From Paraburkholderia caledonica NBRC 102488 (lineage in GTDB: Bacteria > Pseudomonadota > Gammaproteobacteria > Burkholderiales > Burkholderiaceae): a stretch of 64,000 bases of DNA. The stretch covers positions 62,001-126,000 of the forward strand of contig NZ_BAYE01000010.1 of NCBI RefSeq assembly GCF_000685095.1. Reading direction: 5' to 3'. Made by a program: the position numbers and the translations under genes. Under the pieces are notes generated by a model, which was given only the letters and a program-made list of their open reading frames with translations, was not told the DNA's origin and searched no databases. Shown here in pieces: positions 1 through 7,523 of the stretch (position 1 is its first letter; every line of letters starts with the position of its first letter).

Positions 1-824
1 GTCCGATAGTCCTTCGCGGTGAAGTCCGCGCCGCTCGCGCGGCGCAGATAATCGTTGATGTCGGCTGAACCGACGGTGCGGCGTGTGCCGTCGTCGTCGA
101 GATACTGAAACAGGTCGTGACCCGGCAGATCCGCGCAGCGCCGCACGATGCGCTTCACGCGCTGGTCGTCCACCGTCACGTCGTGTTCGATGCCGCTCTT
201 GCCGCGAAACTTGAAGCGCAACTGTCCCGCTTCCACCTTCACGTGTTTCTTACGCAGTGTCGTCAATCCATATGACTGGTTTTCGCGCGCGTATTCGACG
301 CTGCCGATACGAACCAGCGTGGTATCGAGCAGCCGCACGACCGCCGCGATCACTTTGTCGCACGGCATGCCGGGCAGTTCGAGGTCGCGGGCGACGCGCG
401 CGCGGATTCGCGGCAGAGCTCGCCCGAACTCGGCCATGCGTTCGTATTTGTCGGCGTCGCGCGTTTCGCGCCAACGCGGGTGATAACGGTATTGCTTGCG
501 CCCGCGCACGTCGCGGCCAGTCGCCTGAATATGTCCGCGCGGGTCTGGACAGATCCATACGTCTTCGTACGCGGGCGGAATCGCGAGCGAGTTGATGCGC
601 TGAATCTCGGCTTCGTCTTCAATGCGCTTTCCTTGCACGTCGAAATACGCGAAGCCGTCTTTCTCACGCTTGCGCGTGTAGCCAGGCTTGCTGTCGTCGG
701 CATGGCGCAAGCCGGGCGGCATGGCGGCTGTCGCGGGCTGCTTCACACTGTCGTCGGCCGATGCATGACCGTTTTGCATCGTGCTCGTTGTGCTCGTTGT
801 GCTTGTGGTTGTGCTGTTTGCCAT
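1..824 (-). CDS. DNA topoisomerase IB (poxvirus-like), 3' part beyond window edge
   Basis: Reading leftward from ATG at 824, 274 codons are open up to the window edge; the C-terminal part with the catalytic tyrosine lies outside. The protein matches the bacterial/poxviral type IB topoisomerase family, which relaxes supercoils through a 3'-phosphotyrosine intermediate. Visible family features are the motif DTTLVRIGSVEYARENQSYG (first active-site Arg) followed by TLRKKHVKV (active-site Lys), then FKFRGKSG and a helical region ending SADINDYLRRASG. The first 16 residues are a Ser/Thr-rich stretch coded by a short AGCACAACG-type repeat, probably disordered. AAAGAAAG lies just upstream of the start. 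The gene is divergent from the acidic small-protein gene; the neighbourhood of stress proteins fits an accessory, stress-related role (inference). Confidence 0.93.
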   Translation of the reverse strand, partial: MANSTTTSTTSTTSTMQNGHASADDSVKQPATAAMPPGLRHADDSKPGYTRKREKDGFAYFDVQGKRIEDEAEIQRINSLAIPPAYEDVWICPDPRGHIQATGRDVRGRKQYRYHPRWRETRDADKYERMAEFGRALPRIRARVARDLELPGMPCDKVIAAVVRLLDTTLVRIGSVEYARENQSYGLTTLRKKHVKVEAGQLRFKFRGKSGIEHDVTVDDQRVKRIVRRCADLPGHDLFQYLDDDGTRRTVGSADINDYLRRASGADFTAKDYR

Positions 825-925
825 GGCTTTCTTTGCAGGTAGAACTTTCAAGCGTGAAGCGCGTTGCGCCAGTGATGGCCCGAAGCAAAGCCGGTGCCCG
901 GCACTGCGCGCGCGGGTGAGCGGGC

Positions 926-950
926 GGAACAGTCCTTGCGAAGAACGTCA
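926..950 (+). promoter_or_regulatory. possible ECF-sigma-type promoter (GGAAC-N16-GTCA)
   Basis: GGAAC at 926-930 and GTCA at 947-950 are separated by 16 bases, about 30 bases before the start codon at 980. This resembles -35/-10 elements of extracytoplasmic-function sigma factors. I could not find the same pair in front of the neighbouring stress genes, so the call is weak. Confidence 0.25.
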
Positions 951-979
951 TACGTATCAACCCGATAAAGGAGAGCGCC

Positions 980-1327
980 ATGAGCAGCACGCTGAACCCC
1001 GATGAAGAGCCGCAACAGGTCGTCAAACAAACGTCAGGCACGACGGGGGCGTTGGGACCGAGCGATTCATCCGATAGCGGCAGCGACGTCGCGGGCGCGA
1101 AGCGCCATGAGTTCGACGTCGAGACGGAACTCGACAACCACGCGCTCGAATTGGGCGACTCGGAAATGGGCAGCGACACCGACCGGGCGGGCACCGGCGA
1201 GCGCGCGGCGGCGGACGGCGATTCGACGCTGGACCCGGATAGCGACATCGAACCTGATCGCATTCTGACGCCGCCGACAGCCGACGAAGACGACGACGGT
1301 CTCGACGACGACCCGAGCGGTCTGTAA
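980..1327 (+). CDS. small acidic hypothetical protein
   Basis: 115 residues, very rich in Asp, Glu, Ser, Thr and Gly, with no membrane segment, signal peptide or cysteine. It is likely to be largely disordered, with acidic runs in the middle and at the C terminus (for example DEDDDGLDDDPSGL). A strong ribosome-binding site, AAAGGAGAG, precedes the ATG. I do not recognise a domain and give no function. It sits divergent from topoisomerase IB and upstream of DJ-1/PfpI and DUF4142 genes, so a stress-related role is possible by association only. The good ribosome-binding site and clean placement between genes argue that it is real. Confidence 0.7.
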   Translation: MSSTLNPDEEPQQVVKQTSGTTGALGPSDSSDSGSDVAGAKRHEFDVETELDNHALELGDSEMGSDTDRAGTGERAAADGDSTLDPDSDIEPDRILTPPTADEDDDGLDDDPSGL

Positions 1328-1524
1328 TCGCGTTGCGCCCCCCGCTTCGCCGAGGCATCCAGGCTTCGAGGCCCGTCGCAGCGGGCGTCCAGGCCGCAGC
1401 GATGACGCGGTAGCGGGTTCCAGGGAAGCAGGCACGAGCCTTGCTGCCGCATTGTTAATCAAATAATGAAAGGGGTTTGGCGCATTACATGCGCGGCCCC
1501 GGCATTCGAACAAAGGAGAGAAAC

Positions 1525-2082
1525 ATGGCAAACAGCCTCGACGGTCTAAAGGTAGCGATCCTGGCGGTGGACGGTTTCGAACAGGCAGAACTGGTCGACC
1601 CGAAGCGCGCGCTGGCAGAGGCCGGCGCGACCGTGCACGTGATCTCAGCGAAGCCCGGCAAGATCCAGGGCTTCAAGCACGTCGATAAAGGCGACACGGT
1701 CGAGGTCGAGGTCGATTCGACTTTCGACAAAGCGGTCGCAGACGACTATGACGCGGTGGTCTTGCCCGGCGGCGTGGTGAACGGTGACGCGATTCGCGTG
1801 TTGCCGCAGGCCCAGGCATTTGTGAAAGCGGCCGACAACGCGAAGAAGCCGATCGCGGTGATCTGCCACGGCACGTGGCTGCCCGTATCGGCCGGCATCA
1901 TCAAGGGGCGCACGGTGACGAGCTGGCCGAGTCTGCAGGACGACATCCGCAACGCGGGCGGCACATGGGTTGATCAGGAAGTGGTCGAAGACAGCAATCT
2001 GATTTCGAGCCGCAAGCCGGACGACATTCCCGCTTTCAACAAAGCGTTGATCGGGCAACTGTCGAAACGCAAGGCTGCATGA
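1525..2082 (+). CDS. DJ-1/PfpI family type 1 glutamine amidotransferase-like protein
   Basis: 185 residues spanning a complete DJ-1/PfpI domain. The N terminus LKVAILAVDGFEQAELVDP is the usual first strand and loop, with the conserved Glu of the family. The nucleophile elbow is seen in AVICHGTWLPVSAG, with the reactive Cys followed by His, as in YhbO/PfpI. Members act as stress-inducible hydrolases, deglycase-like enzymes or chaperones; the exact reaction is not settled for the family. ATG 1525 is chosen because AAAGGAGAG lies 6 bases upstream; an in-frame start at 1477 lacks such a site. A small inverted repeat GCGCAT-TAC-ATGCGC (1480-1494) lies in the leader. Neighbours are other small stress proteins. 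Confidence 0.93.
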   Translation: MANSLDGLKVAILAVDGFEQAELVDPKRALAEAGATVHVISAKPGKIQGFKHVDKGDTVEVEVDSTFDKAVADDYDAVVLPGGVVNGDAIRVLPQAQAFVKAADNAKKPIAVICHGTWLPVSAGIIKGRTVTSWPSLQDDIRNAGGTWVDQEVVEDSNLISSRKPDDIPAFNKALIGQLSKRKAA

Positions 2083-2139
2083 GCGGCGCTAGTGGGCGAT
2101 GAGACGCGCCGCTGACTCCGTGAACAAGGGAGAAAACGC

Positions 2140-2706
2140 ATGAAACTACGGTATTCCCTACAAGCGATGACTGTGGCGCTTGCTCTTGGCACGGCGCCGG
2201 CCTGCGTCGTGTATGCGCAGGCAAGCGACGCTCCCGCGAGCGATGCGCCCGTCGGCGGCACGAAGCTCTCGCCCGCCGACCAGCAGTTCATCCAGGACGC
2301 TTCACAGTCCGACGCCACCGAAATCGCGGCAAGCAAGATCGCGTTGAAGAACTCCAGCGATCCGCGCGTGAAGAAATTCGCACAGCAGATGATCACCGAC
2401 CATACCAAGCTCTCGCGCAGCATGGGTGCGCTCGCAGCGAAGAAGGGGTTTGCCACCACGCCGTCGGCCGACTCCGCGCTCGTTGGCAAGCTGCAAACGC
2501 TCAAAGGTCAGAAGTTCGACGAGGCGTATGTCGAGCAGATCGGCCTCGAGGCGCATCAGCGGGCAGTCGATCTGTTCCAGCAGGAGAGCCAGAGCGGCAC
2601 CGACTCGCAACTGAAGGCTGCGGCCGCGCGCGCGCTGCCGATCATCAAGCACCATCTGGAGATGGCGCAGCAGCTCGCCGGCGCAATGAAGGGCGCGTCA
2701 TCATGA
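2140..2706 (+). CDS. exported DUF4142 family protein
   Basis: 188 residues with an N-terminal signal peptide (Lys/Arg start, hydrophobic core MTVALALGTAPACVVYA, cleavage likely near residue 27). The mature part is an all-helical ferritin-like DUF4142 domain: LSPADQQFIQDASQSDATEI, then KKFAQQMITDHTKLSRSM, then HLEMAQQLA. The D-H pair in MITDHT and the later H resemble the conserved polar residues of this family. The biochemical function of DUF4142 is unknown; members are periplasmic and common in stress loci. GGGAGAA precedes the start. The stop overlaps an in-frame ATG of the next reading frame, suggesting co-transcription with the DUF1488 gene. Confidence 0.9.
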   Translation: MKLRYSLQAMTVALALGTAPACVVYAQASDAPASDAPVGGTKLSPADQQFIQDASQSDATEIAASKIALKNSSDPRVKKFAQQMITDHTKLSRSMGALAAKKGFATTPSADSALVGKLQTLKGQKFDEAYVEQIGLEAHQRAVDLFQQESQSGTDSQLKAAAARALPIIKHHLEMAQQLAGAMKGASS

Positions 2707-2744
2707 ACGCGATCCTGCCGCGGCCTGCCTATGAGGATTCCCTT

Positions 2745-3047
2745 ATGCAGATCACTTTTTCCGACGACAAACCGACCTTCGACGGCGCCAACCTGATGGT
2801 TCGCTTCATGGCGCGCGTGGACGGTGAACCGGTTGTCTGCGCCATCACGGTCGAGGCGCTGGAAGATCACTTCGGCGCCGGTTCGCCGCTCGAAAGCGAG
2901 TTGATGGAGGCCTTCGACAAGGGCCGCAACCGGATCCGTTCGGTGTGCGCCGAGGCGCTCGACCAGAACGACGGGGAGGGGGTAGTCTTGCATAGCGGAT
3001 TGTTCAGAGTGGAAGGCATGGAGCCCGACCGCGGCGCGGCGGTGTAG
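2745..3047 (+). CDS. DUF1488 family protein
   Basis: 100 residues with the usual DUF1488 pattern: N-terminal strand MQITFSDDKPTFDGANLMVRF, a central VVCAITVEALEDHFG block and a helix EAFDKGRNRIRSVCAEALD. The family is small, cytoplasmic and of unknown function, frequent in proteobacteria. ATG 2745 is preferred because GAGG lies 8 bases upstream; a start at 2703 would overlap the stop of the previous gene and add 14 residues that are atypical for the family. It probably shares a transcript with the DUF4142 gene. Confidence 0.85.
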   Translation: MQITFSDDKPTFDGANLMVRFMARVDGEPVVCAITVEALEDHFGAGSPLESELMEAFDKGRNRIRSVCAEALDQNDGEGVVLHSGLFRVEGMEPDRGAAV

Positions 3048-3129
3048 CGCCGCCGCTTCTTCTGATCACGCACCGCGAGTAGTCGCGAGCGTCGTCCGTC
3101 AAAACGCAATCACGATGCAAGGAGGCCTC

Positions 3130-3711
3130 ATGTCACTCATCGTCGCAGCACGCTTCACGACTTTCCCAGCCGCGGAAGAAGCGGCGCAAAAACTTTTCAA
3201 TGCAGGCTTCGTCGAGGAAGACGTCACGCTGTTCTTCGTCAATCCACGCGGCCAGCATGCGCGTTTTCCCATTGGCGGCGACACCCACACCGATGCGGGT
3301 GCAAAAGGCGCGCCGAAGGGCGCGGGCCTCGGCGTGACGATCGGCGCGGTGGCGGGCGCTATTGTTGGCGTGGGCATCTTCGCGGCGTTTTCCGCGCCGC
3401 TGCTCGTTTCGGCGATAGCTGCGGGCGTCGGCGCTTATATCGGCTCGCTGGCCGGTGCGATGTGGCGCACGCGCGATAGTAGCGAAGCTGGGCATCGCAC
3501 GCCGTTCCATGAAGAGGCGCGCGATTCAGGCGTGCTGGTCGCCGTGCACGTGTCGCCGGACAATCAGTTCGACGCCGCCCGATTGCTGCGAGAAGCAGGC
3601 GGCGTGTCGATCGAACGCGCGACGGGTCGTTGGCAACAAGGCCGCTGGGCCGACTTCGATCCGCTGAAGAAGCCCGTGCCGCTCAACGAGTACAACGAAA
3701 AGCGCGCTTAA
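3130..3711 (+). CDS. glycine-zipper membrane protein, general-stress-like
   Basis: 193 residues. The first 50 residues form a small alpha/beta domain (MSLIVAARFTTFPAAEEAAQ) like those that pair with a glycine-rich membrane hairpin. Residues about 55-115 are Gly/Ala-rich (GAGLGVTIGAVAGAIVGVGIF and AIAAGVGAYIGSLAGAM), a glycine-zipper-like pair of membrane segments. A second soluble domain follows (VLVAVHVSPDNQFDAARLLREAGG) with a basic tail. AAGGAGG lies 4 bases before ATG 3130, which decides the start. The function is not known; similar Burkholderia proteins are annotated as hypothetical. A hairpin terminator follows at 3767-3798. Confidence 0.85.
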   Translation: MSLIVAARFTTFPAAEEAAQKLFNAGFVEEDVTLFFVNPRGQHARFPIGGDTHTDAGAKGAPKGAGLGVTIGAVAGAIVGVGIFAAFSAPLLVSAIAAGVGAYIGSLAGAMWRTRDSSEAGHRTPFHEEARDSGVLVAVHVSPDNQFDAARLLREAGGVSIERATGRWQQGRWADFDPLKKPVPLNEYNEKRA

Positions 3712-3766
3712 TACAGCGGCGACAGCGGCGACAGCGCCGAACGGCAGCAAGCGAGAAGGCAATCGA

Positions 3767-3798
3767 AAAGGGCCCGACAGACGTCGGGCCATTTTCCT
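3767..3798 (+). terminator. Rho-independent terminator after the glycine-zipper gene
   Basis: Stem GGCCCGAC (3771-3778), loop AGAC, stem GTCGGGCC (3783-3790), followed by ATTTTCCTT. Preceding AAAA allows some function on the other strand, for the convergent small gene. Confidence 0.85.
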
Positions 3799-3838
3799 TG
3801 GCGCACGGCAAACACAAGGCGCGCTGAGCGTGAGGAAC

Positions 3839-4093
3839 TTATACCCAGATACGCGCGGCGCCGCGTTGCCGCGAGGGGGCATGGTCAGCAGGACGTTGGT
3901 CGCGCGTGGGCTCGCATGAGGCCGGCATGACACCTTTGCGAGAACCTTCGCAGGTCGAAGGCGCGCCTTCCGCGCTAGCGCGCGTGCTCGCCGCAGCGCT
4001 ATCGTGCGGCTGCATGTGCTCGCGAATCTGCAATACGCTGGCCGACGAGACGATGGCGACGGCGACCAGCCATTCTGCGCTGCGAATCTTCAT
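3839..4093 (-). CDS. small putative exported hypothetical protein
   Basis: 84 residues starting MKIRSAEWLVAVAIVSSASV, a short positively charged start and hydrophobic segment like a weak signal peptide or membrane anchor. The rest is Ser/Ala/Arg-rich and without a recognised domain. A good ribosome-binding site (AGGGAGAA) precedes the ATG on this strand. It is convergent with the glycine-zipper gene and divergent from the PA2169-type gene. I assign no function; the start signal is the main support for it being real. Confidence 0.5.
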   Translation of the reverse strand: MKIRSAEWLVAVAIVSSASVLQIREHMQPHDSAAASTRASAEGAPSTCEGSRKGVMPASCEPTRDQRPADHAPSRQRGAARIWV

Positions 4094-4488
4094 GGTGTTC
4101 TCCCTGTCGTTGTTGCCTGCCCATTCTTTTCAATTCGTCGATACGTCATGCAGCTTTCTGACTTGTGCGTTGCATGGTATTGCTCGGGCGAAGCGATAAA
4201 GAGCAACGCCTGTGCCACCGGCGAAAGTCCCGCTGGGAAAGGCTTCCGCGCTGCCCAAGAGAGTTCGCGCCGCGCAACAATTACCCACGTCTGCAAGAAA
4301 GATGAGCGCGCAAACGCAGCGTGCGGGCGCAATGCGTCCTGTGAACTTTCGGGCACGCGCCATGCGTGTCAAACAATGAACCCCGTTGCCTTGCGCAGGC
4401 GTCGGCAACGCAGGCGGCACGCGCACCGCGATACATGCGGGCGTGCCGGCAACGGATTCCGCGATTAACGAAACCCTGGAGGTATTGA
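4094..4488. other. intergenic region, 395 bp, no gene seen
   Basis: This divergent spacer must hold the promoters of the small gene to the left and the PA2169-type gene to the right. I see no convincing -35/-10 pair, no RNA gene and no ORF with a ribosome-binding site. Short inverted repeats such as GTTGCC...GGCAAC (about 4384-4411) are present. Confidence 0.5.
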
Positions 4489-4938
4489 ATGACTACGAAT
4501 GTTGTTTCCGTGCTCAACGATCTCATCGAAACATCGAAGGATGGTGAAAAGGGCTTTCGCAAGGCGGCCGAAGATGCGCGTGACACACAGTTGAAGACGA
4601 TGTTTCTCACGCGCGCCGAAGATTGCGCGCGCGGCGCACGTGAGCTGCAGGACGTGGTTCAGCGCCTGGGCGGTAAGCCGGAAACGGGCGGCAGTGTGAG
4701 CGGCGCCCTGCACCGGGGATGGGTCGATGTGAAGTCAGCGGTGACGGACCGCAGCGACCATCAGATCCTTGTCGAGGTGGAAAAGGGCGAGGACGTCGCC
4801 AAGAAAAACTATCACGACGCGCTGGAAAAAGAACTGCCCGCCGACGTGCGCGCGATTGTCGAGCGTCAGTATCAAGGCGTGCTGCAGAATCACGACCGGG
4901 TCCGCGATCTGCGCGATCAGTACGCGGCAAAGAGCTAA
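4489..4938 (+). CDS. PA2169 family four-helix-bundle protein (DUF2383)
   Basis: 149 residues, entirely helical, matching the DUF2383/PA2169 family: VVSVLNDLIETSKDGEKGFR, then LKTMFLTRAEDCARGARELQ, then the conserved turn GGKPETGGSVSGALHRGW, then a last helix pair with GEDVAKKNYHDALEKEL. The fold is ferritin-like; conserved Glu/His residues suggest metal binding in the family, but no activity is established. TGGAGG precedes the start. It is followed by two adjacent hairpins, the second a strong terminator. The location among DJ-1, DUF4142 and BON genes is typical of stress loci. Confidence 0.92.
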   Translation: MTTNVVSVLNDLIETSKDGEKGFRKAAEDARDTQLKTMFLTRAEDCARGARELQDVVQRLGGKPETGGSVSGALHRGWVDVKSAVTDRSDHQILVEVEKGEDVAKKNYHDALEKELPADVRAIVERQYQGVLQNHDRVRDLRDQYAAKS

Positions 4939-4973
4939 TCGGGTAGCCGGCCGTCAGGCCGGCCTCTAATGCA

Positions 4974-5008
4974 GAAAGGCCGTCCGCACAATGCGGACGG
5001 CCTTTTTT
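4974..5008 (+). terminator. strong Rho-independent terminator
   Basis: Stem AAGGCCGTCCGC, loop ACAAT, stem GCGGACGGCCTT, ending in TTTTTT. A second perfect hairpin GCCGGCC-GTCA-GGCCGGC (4946-4963) lies just upstream. The AAA before the stem lets it serve the convergent BON gene too. Confidence 0.92.
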
Positions 5009-5071
5009 CGCGGGACTTCTCAGGGCTTCTCGGGGCGCTGCGCCCGGCGCAGAACGCCGGGCTCATCGAGA

Positions 5072-5410
5072 TTATTCTGCGGCGATCTTCAGGTGATTCT
5101 TCACGCTACTCACGCCCTTCACGCCTTGCACGACGTCTTGGGCCGCAGTCTTGTCCTCGGCCGAAGGCACCGTACCCGTCAGCGACACAACGCCCTTGCG
5201 GGTCTTCACATGGATATGCGTGGACTTCACGTTCTTCGCGCCGAGCAGTTCGGCCTTGACCTTCGTGGTGATCGTGCTGTCGTCGACGTGCTGGCCGATG
5301 GATTCAGACGAAGCCGATGGAGCCGAGGCGCTCGTTTGTGCGGTGGCGTTCAGTGCGAAGGCAACGCACGCGATGCTGCCGGCAGTCTTCAGGAATTGGA
5401 TGGTCTTCAT
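5072..5410 (-). CDS. periplasmic BON-domain protein
   Basis: 112 residues. Signal peptide MKTIQFLKTAGSIACVAFA with cleavage probably after NATA. The mature protein is a single BON domain: DDSTITTKVKAELLGAKNV, then THIHVKTRKGVVSLTGTVPS with the hallmark Gly, then AAQDVVQGVKGVSSVKNHL. BON domains (OsmY, Kbp) bind membranes or small ligands; OsmY is an osmotic-stress periplasmic protein, and this single-domain version is about half its size. AGGAGAA precedes the ATG. It is convergent with the PA2169-type gene and divergent from rpoN2. Confidence 0.92.
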   Translation of the reverse strand: MKTIQFLKTAGSIACVAFALNATAQTSASAPSASSESIGQHVDDSTITTKVKAELLGAKNVKSTHIHVKTRKGVVSLTGTVPSAEDKTAAQDVVQGVKGVSSVKNHLKIAAE

Positions 5411-5840
5411 GGTTTTCTCCTTCGGGTGTTGATGAAATTGCGGTCTTGTTGCCTGCGTTCGATCGCGGCCGAAGCCGCCGATGACTCGCGTGGGGTCGTT
5501 GCCGCTACGGTTCCGTCAGGGCCCGTTATCGACACCGGGCGGGTCTTCACAGTCGTTGCGCGTTCGCGCCGGATGCGAAGAGAGCCGTCCGTCCACATCC
5601 TCGTTTCCGCAAAGTGTGTGCCCGCACCTCGTGACTGAGGACCACAGATGTTGCGAAGCCCGCGCCAGCGGGCGCTTTTCCACTGATGAATAGCGCTCGC
5701 GCATTGCGTTCATGCGCGCGCCGACTCGTGCGCAGCGGATGCGGAATTTGCCGGGTCGCTTGTAAAAAAGGCTCCGCGCGGCGTTGCAATTCGCGGGCCT
5801 GGAAAAATAAAGCCCAAATAAAACAGTGCGTTGCAAAAGC
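5411..5840. other. intergenic region upstream of rpoN2
   Basis: About 430 bp without a supported gene. It holds the promoter region of the BON gene and sequence upstream of the rpoN2 -24/-12 promoter. One hairpin, GCCCGC-GCCA-GCGGGC followed by GCTTTTCC (about 5658-5681), looks like a weak terminator on the plus strand but nothing recognisable is transcribed into it. Confidence 0.5.
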
Positions 5841-5856
5841 TGGTACGCGTGTTGCT
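5841..5856 (+). promoter_or_regulatory. sigma-54 (-24/-12) promoter of rpoN2
   Basis: TGGTACGCGTGTTGCT fits the consensus TGGYACR-N4-TTGCW at every position, with GG and GC separated by exactly 10 bases. Predicted transcription start is near 5867, about 40 bases before the rpoN2 start codon. Confidence 0.85.
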
Positions 5857-5905
5857 CTAGTGAGGACACTCCTTTTACTTCAGCTTTCAACGGGACTTGA
5901 ACACG

Positions 5906-7387
5906 ATGCCTTCAATTGAACTTCGCACAAGGCAGTCTCTTGCACTTACGCCGCGTTTGCAGCAGTCGGTGCGTCTGTTGCAGCTATCGTCTCTGGAGTT
6001 CCAGCAGGAATTGCGAACTGCGCTCGATACGAACCCTTTCCTCGAATATGACTCGTCGGATACGGAGGACGTTGCGCTTGCAACAGCCACGTCCGGCGAA
6101 GAGCAGGGCGTGTTGCCGGCAACCGATGCAGTCGCGGCCGCCGAGCCCGACTCGTTGCCCGCTGAAGCCGCTACCAGCGAGAGCCTCGACAGCGGCGGCC
6201 CCGACGATATGCCCGGCGACTTTTCGGGCGATTACAGCAGCCGCAGTTCGGCCCGCCAGAACGGCGACTCCGACGGCAGCGATCCCGCCGAATGGGCACG
6301 CTCGCAACCCACTTTGCGCGAGCAACTGCACGACGCACTGCGTCTTTATCGTCTGGACGACCGCGATCGCGCCGTTGCGCGCTTCATCATCGAGGCGCTC
6401 GACGACGACGGTTATCTGCGCCAGGACCTGGCGGATCTCGCCGACAGCGTCGATCTCGAACCCGAGTTGACAGAGGAAGAACTGCTGGTCGCGCTGCGCC
6501 TCGTGCAGTCGCTCGACCGGCCCGGCCTCGGCGCGCGTTCGCTGTCCGAGTGTCTGTTGCTGCAGGTCAATGCGTTACCCGCGGACACGCCGGGGCGCGA
6601 TGTCGCGCGGCAGATCGTCGAACATCATCTCGAACGGCTCGCGCGTCGTGAACAGGCGGAACTGCAAAAGCAGATTGGCTGTACTGCGGAAGAACTGCGT
6701 GTGGCCTGCGCACTCGTGCGCAAGCTCGATCCGAAGCCGGGCAACTGCTACGGCCGCACCGAGGACAACTACGTCGTGCCCGATGTGATCGTGCGCCAGG
6801 TGCGCAACAAGTGGGTAGTGACGATCAATCCTGCCGTGCAGCCGCGCGCACGCATTCACCGCATGTATGCCGAGCTGTTTGCGCAATCGGCGGGGGCCAG
6901 CCGTTCGCCGCTCGCCCAGCAGCTTCAGGAAGCGCGCTGGTTGATCAGAAATGCGCAGCAGCGCTTCGACACGATTCAACGCGTCGCCGAATGCATCGTC
7001 GCGCATCAGAAGGCGTTTTTCCAGTACGGTGAAATCGCGCTCAAGCCGATGGTGTTGCGCGATGTCGCCGACGAACTCGGCCTGCACGAATCGACCATCT
7101 CGCGCGCGACCGGCAACAAATATATGGCGACGCCACGCGGCATTTTCGAATTCAAGCATTTCTTCCCGCGCGAGCTTGGTACCGAAAGCGGCGGCACTTG
7201 TTCCGCCGCCGCGGTGCGGGCGTTGCTGAAAGAAATGATTGCTGCCGAAAACACCCGCGACCCGCTCTCCGATGTGACGCTGGCAAAGATGCTCGCGGAT
7301 CAGGGCGTGCTCGTCGCGCGCCGCACGGTCGCCAAGTACCGGCATCTGATGAAGGTGCCGCCGGCGGAGTTGCGCCGCCAGGTCTGA
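5906..7387 (+). CDS. rpoN: RNA polymerase sigma-54 factor, probably the second copy (RpoN2)
   Basis: 493 residues with all sigma-54 regions. Region I: LRTRQSLALTPRLQQSVRLLQ. Region II is acidic (residues about 55-125). The core-binding region follows (LREQLHDALRLYRLDDRDRA). Then the C-terminal DNA-binding part: a helix-turn-helix around LRDVADELGLHESTISRATG and the RpoN box ARRTVAKYR (residues 471-479). The protein directs core RNA polymerase to -24/-12 promoters and needs an AAA+ activator. Burkholderia genomes usually carry a housekeeping rpoN beside lptB/hpf; this copy stands alone, between a BON protein and an aminotransferase, so I infer it is the accessory copy. ATG 5906 is chosen; an upstream TTG at 5897 is possible. 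The sigma-54 promoter in front suggests autoregulation. Confidence 0.96.
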   Translation: MPSIELRTRQSLALTPRLQQSVRLLQLSSLEFQQELRTALDTNPFLEYDSSDTEDVALATATSGEEQGVLPATDAVAAAEPDSLPAEAATSESLDSGGPDDMPGDFSGDYSSRSSARQNGDSDGSDPAEWARSQPTLREQLHDALRLYRLDDRDRAVARFIIEALDDDGYLRQDLADLADSVDLEPELTEEELLVALRLVQSLDRPGLGARSLSECLLLQVNALPADTPGRDVARQIVEHHLERLARREQAELQKQIGCTAEELRVACALVRKLDPKPGNCYGRTEDNYVVPDVIVRQVRNKWVVTINPAVQPRARIHRMYAELFAQSAGASRSPLAQQLQEARWLIRNAQQRFDTIQRVAECIVAHQKAFFQYGEIALKPMVLRDVADELGLHESTISRATGNKYMATPRGIFEFKHFFPRELGTESGGTCSAAAVRALLKEMIAAENTRDPLSDVTLAKMLADQGVLVARRTVAKYRHLMKVPPAELRRQV

Positions 7388-7422
7388 ACTTGCCCGGCCC
7401 CTGCAAGCGGGGCCCTGATACC

Positions 7423-7460
7423 AAGCGCCACGCGAGGCTGTGCCCGCGTGGCGCTTTTTC
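7423..7460 (+). terminator. Rho-independent terminator after rpoN2
   Basis: Stem AAGCGCCACGCG, 10-base loop, stem CGCGTGGCGCTT, then TTTTC. Located 36 bases after the rpoN2 stop. Confidence 0.92.
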
Positions 7461-7523
7461 GTATCTGGACGTTTTGCGCACGCCCCATTACATTGGCGGG
7501 TCAATCAGAAACGGGTGAGCGCG

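Noticed and set aside
785-816. GTGCTCGTT-type tandem repeat as a regulatory element
   Set aside because: It lies inside the topoisomerase IB coding sequence and simply encodes the Ser/Thr-rich N terminus.
4330-4375. GAACTT...TGTCAA as an RpoE-type promoter for the PA2169-type gene
   Set aside because: Spacing is 19 or more bases, outside the range for such promoters.
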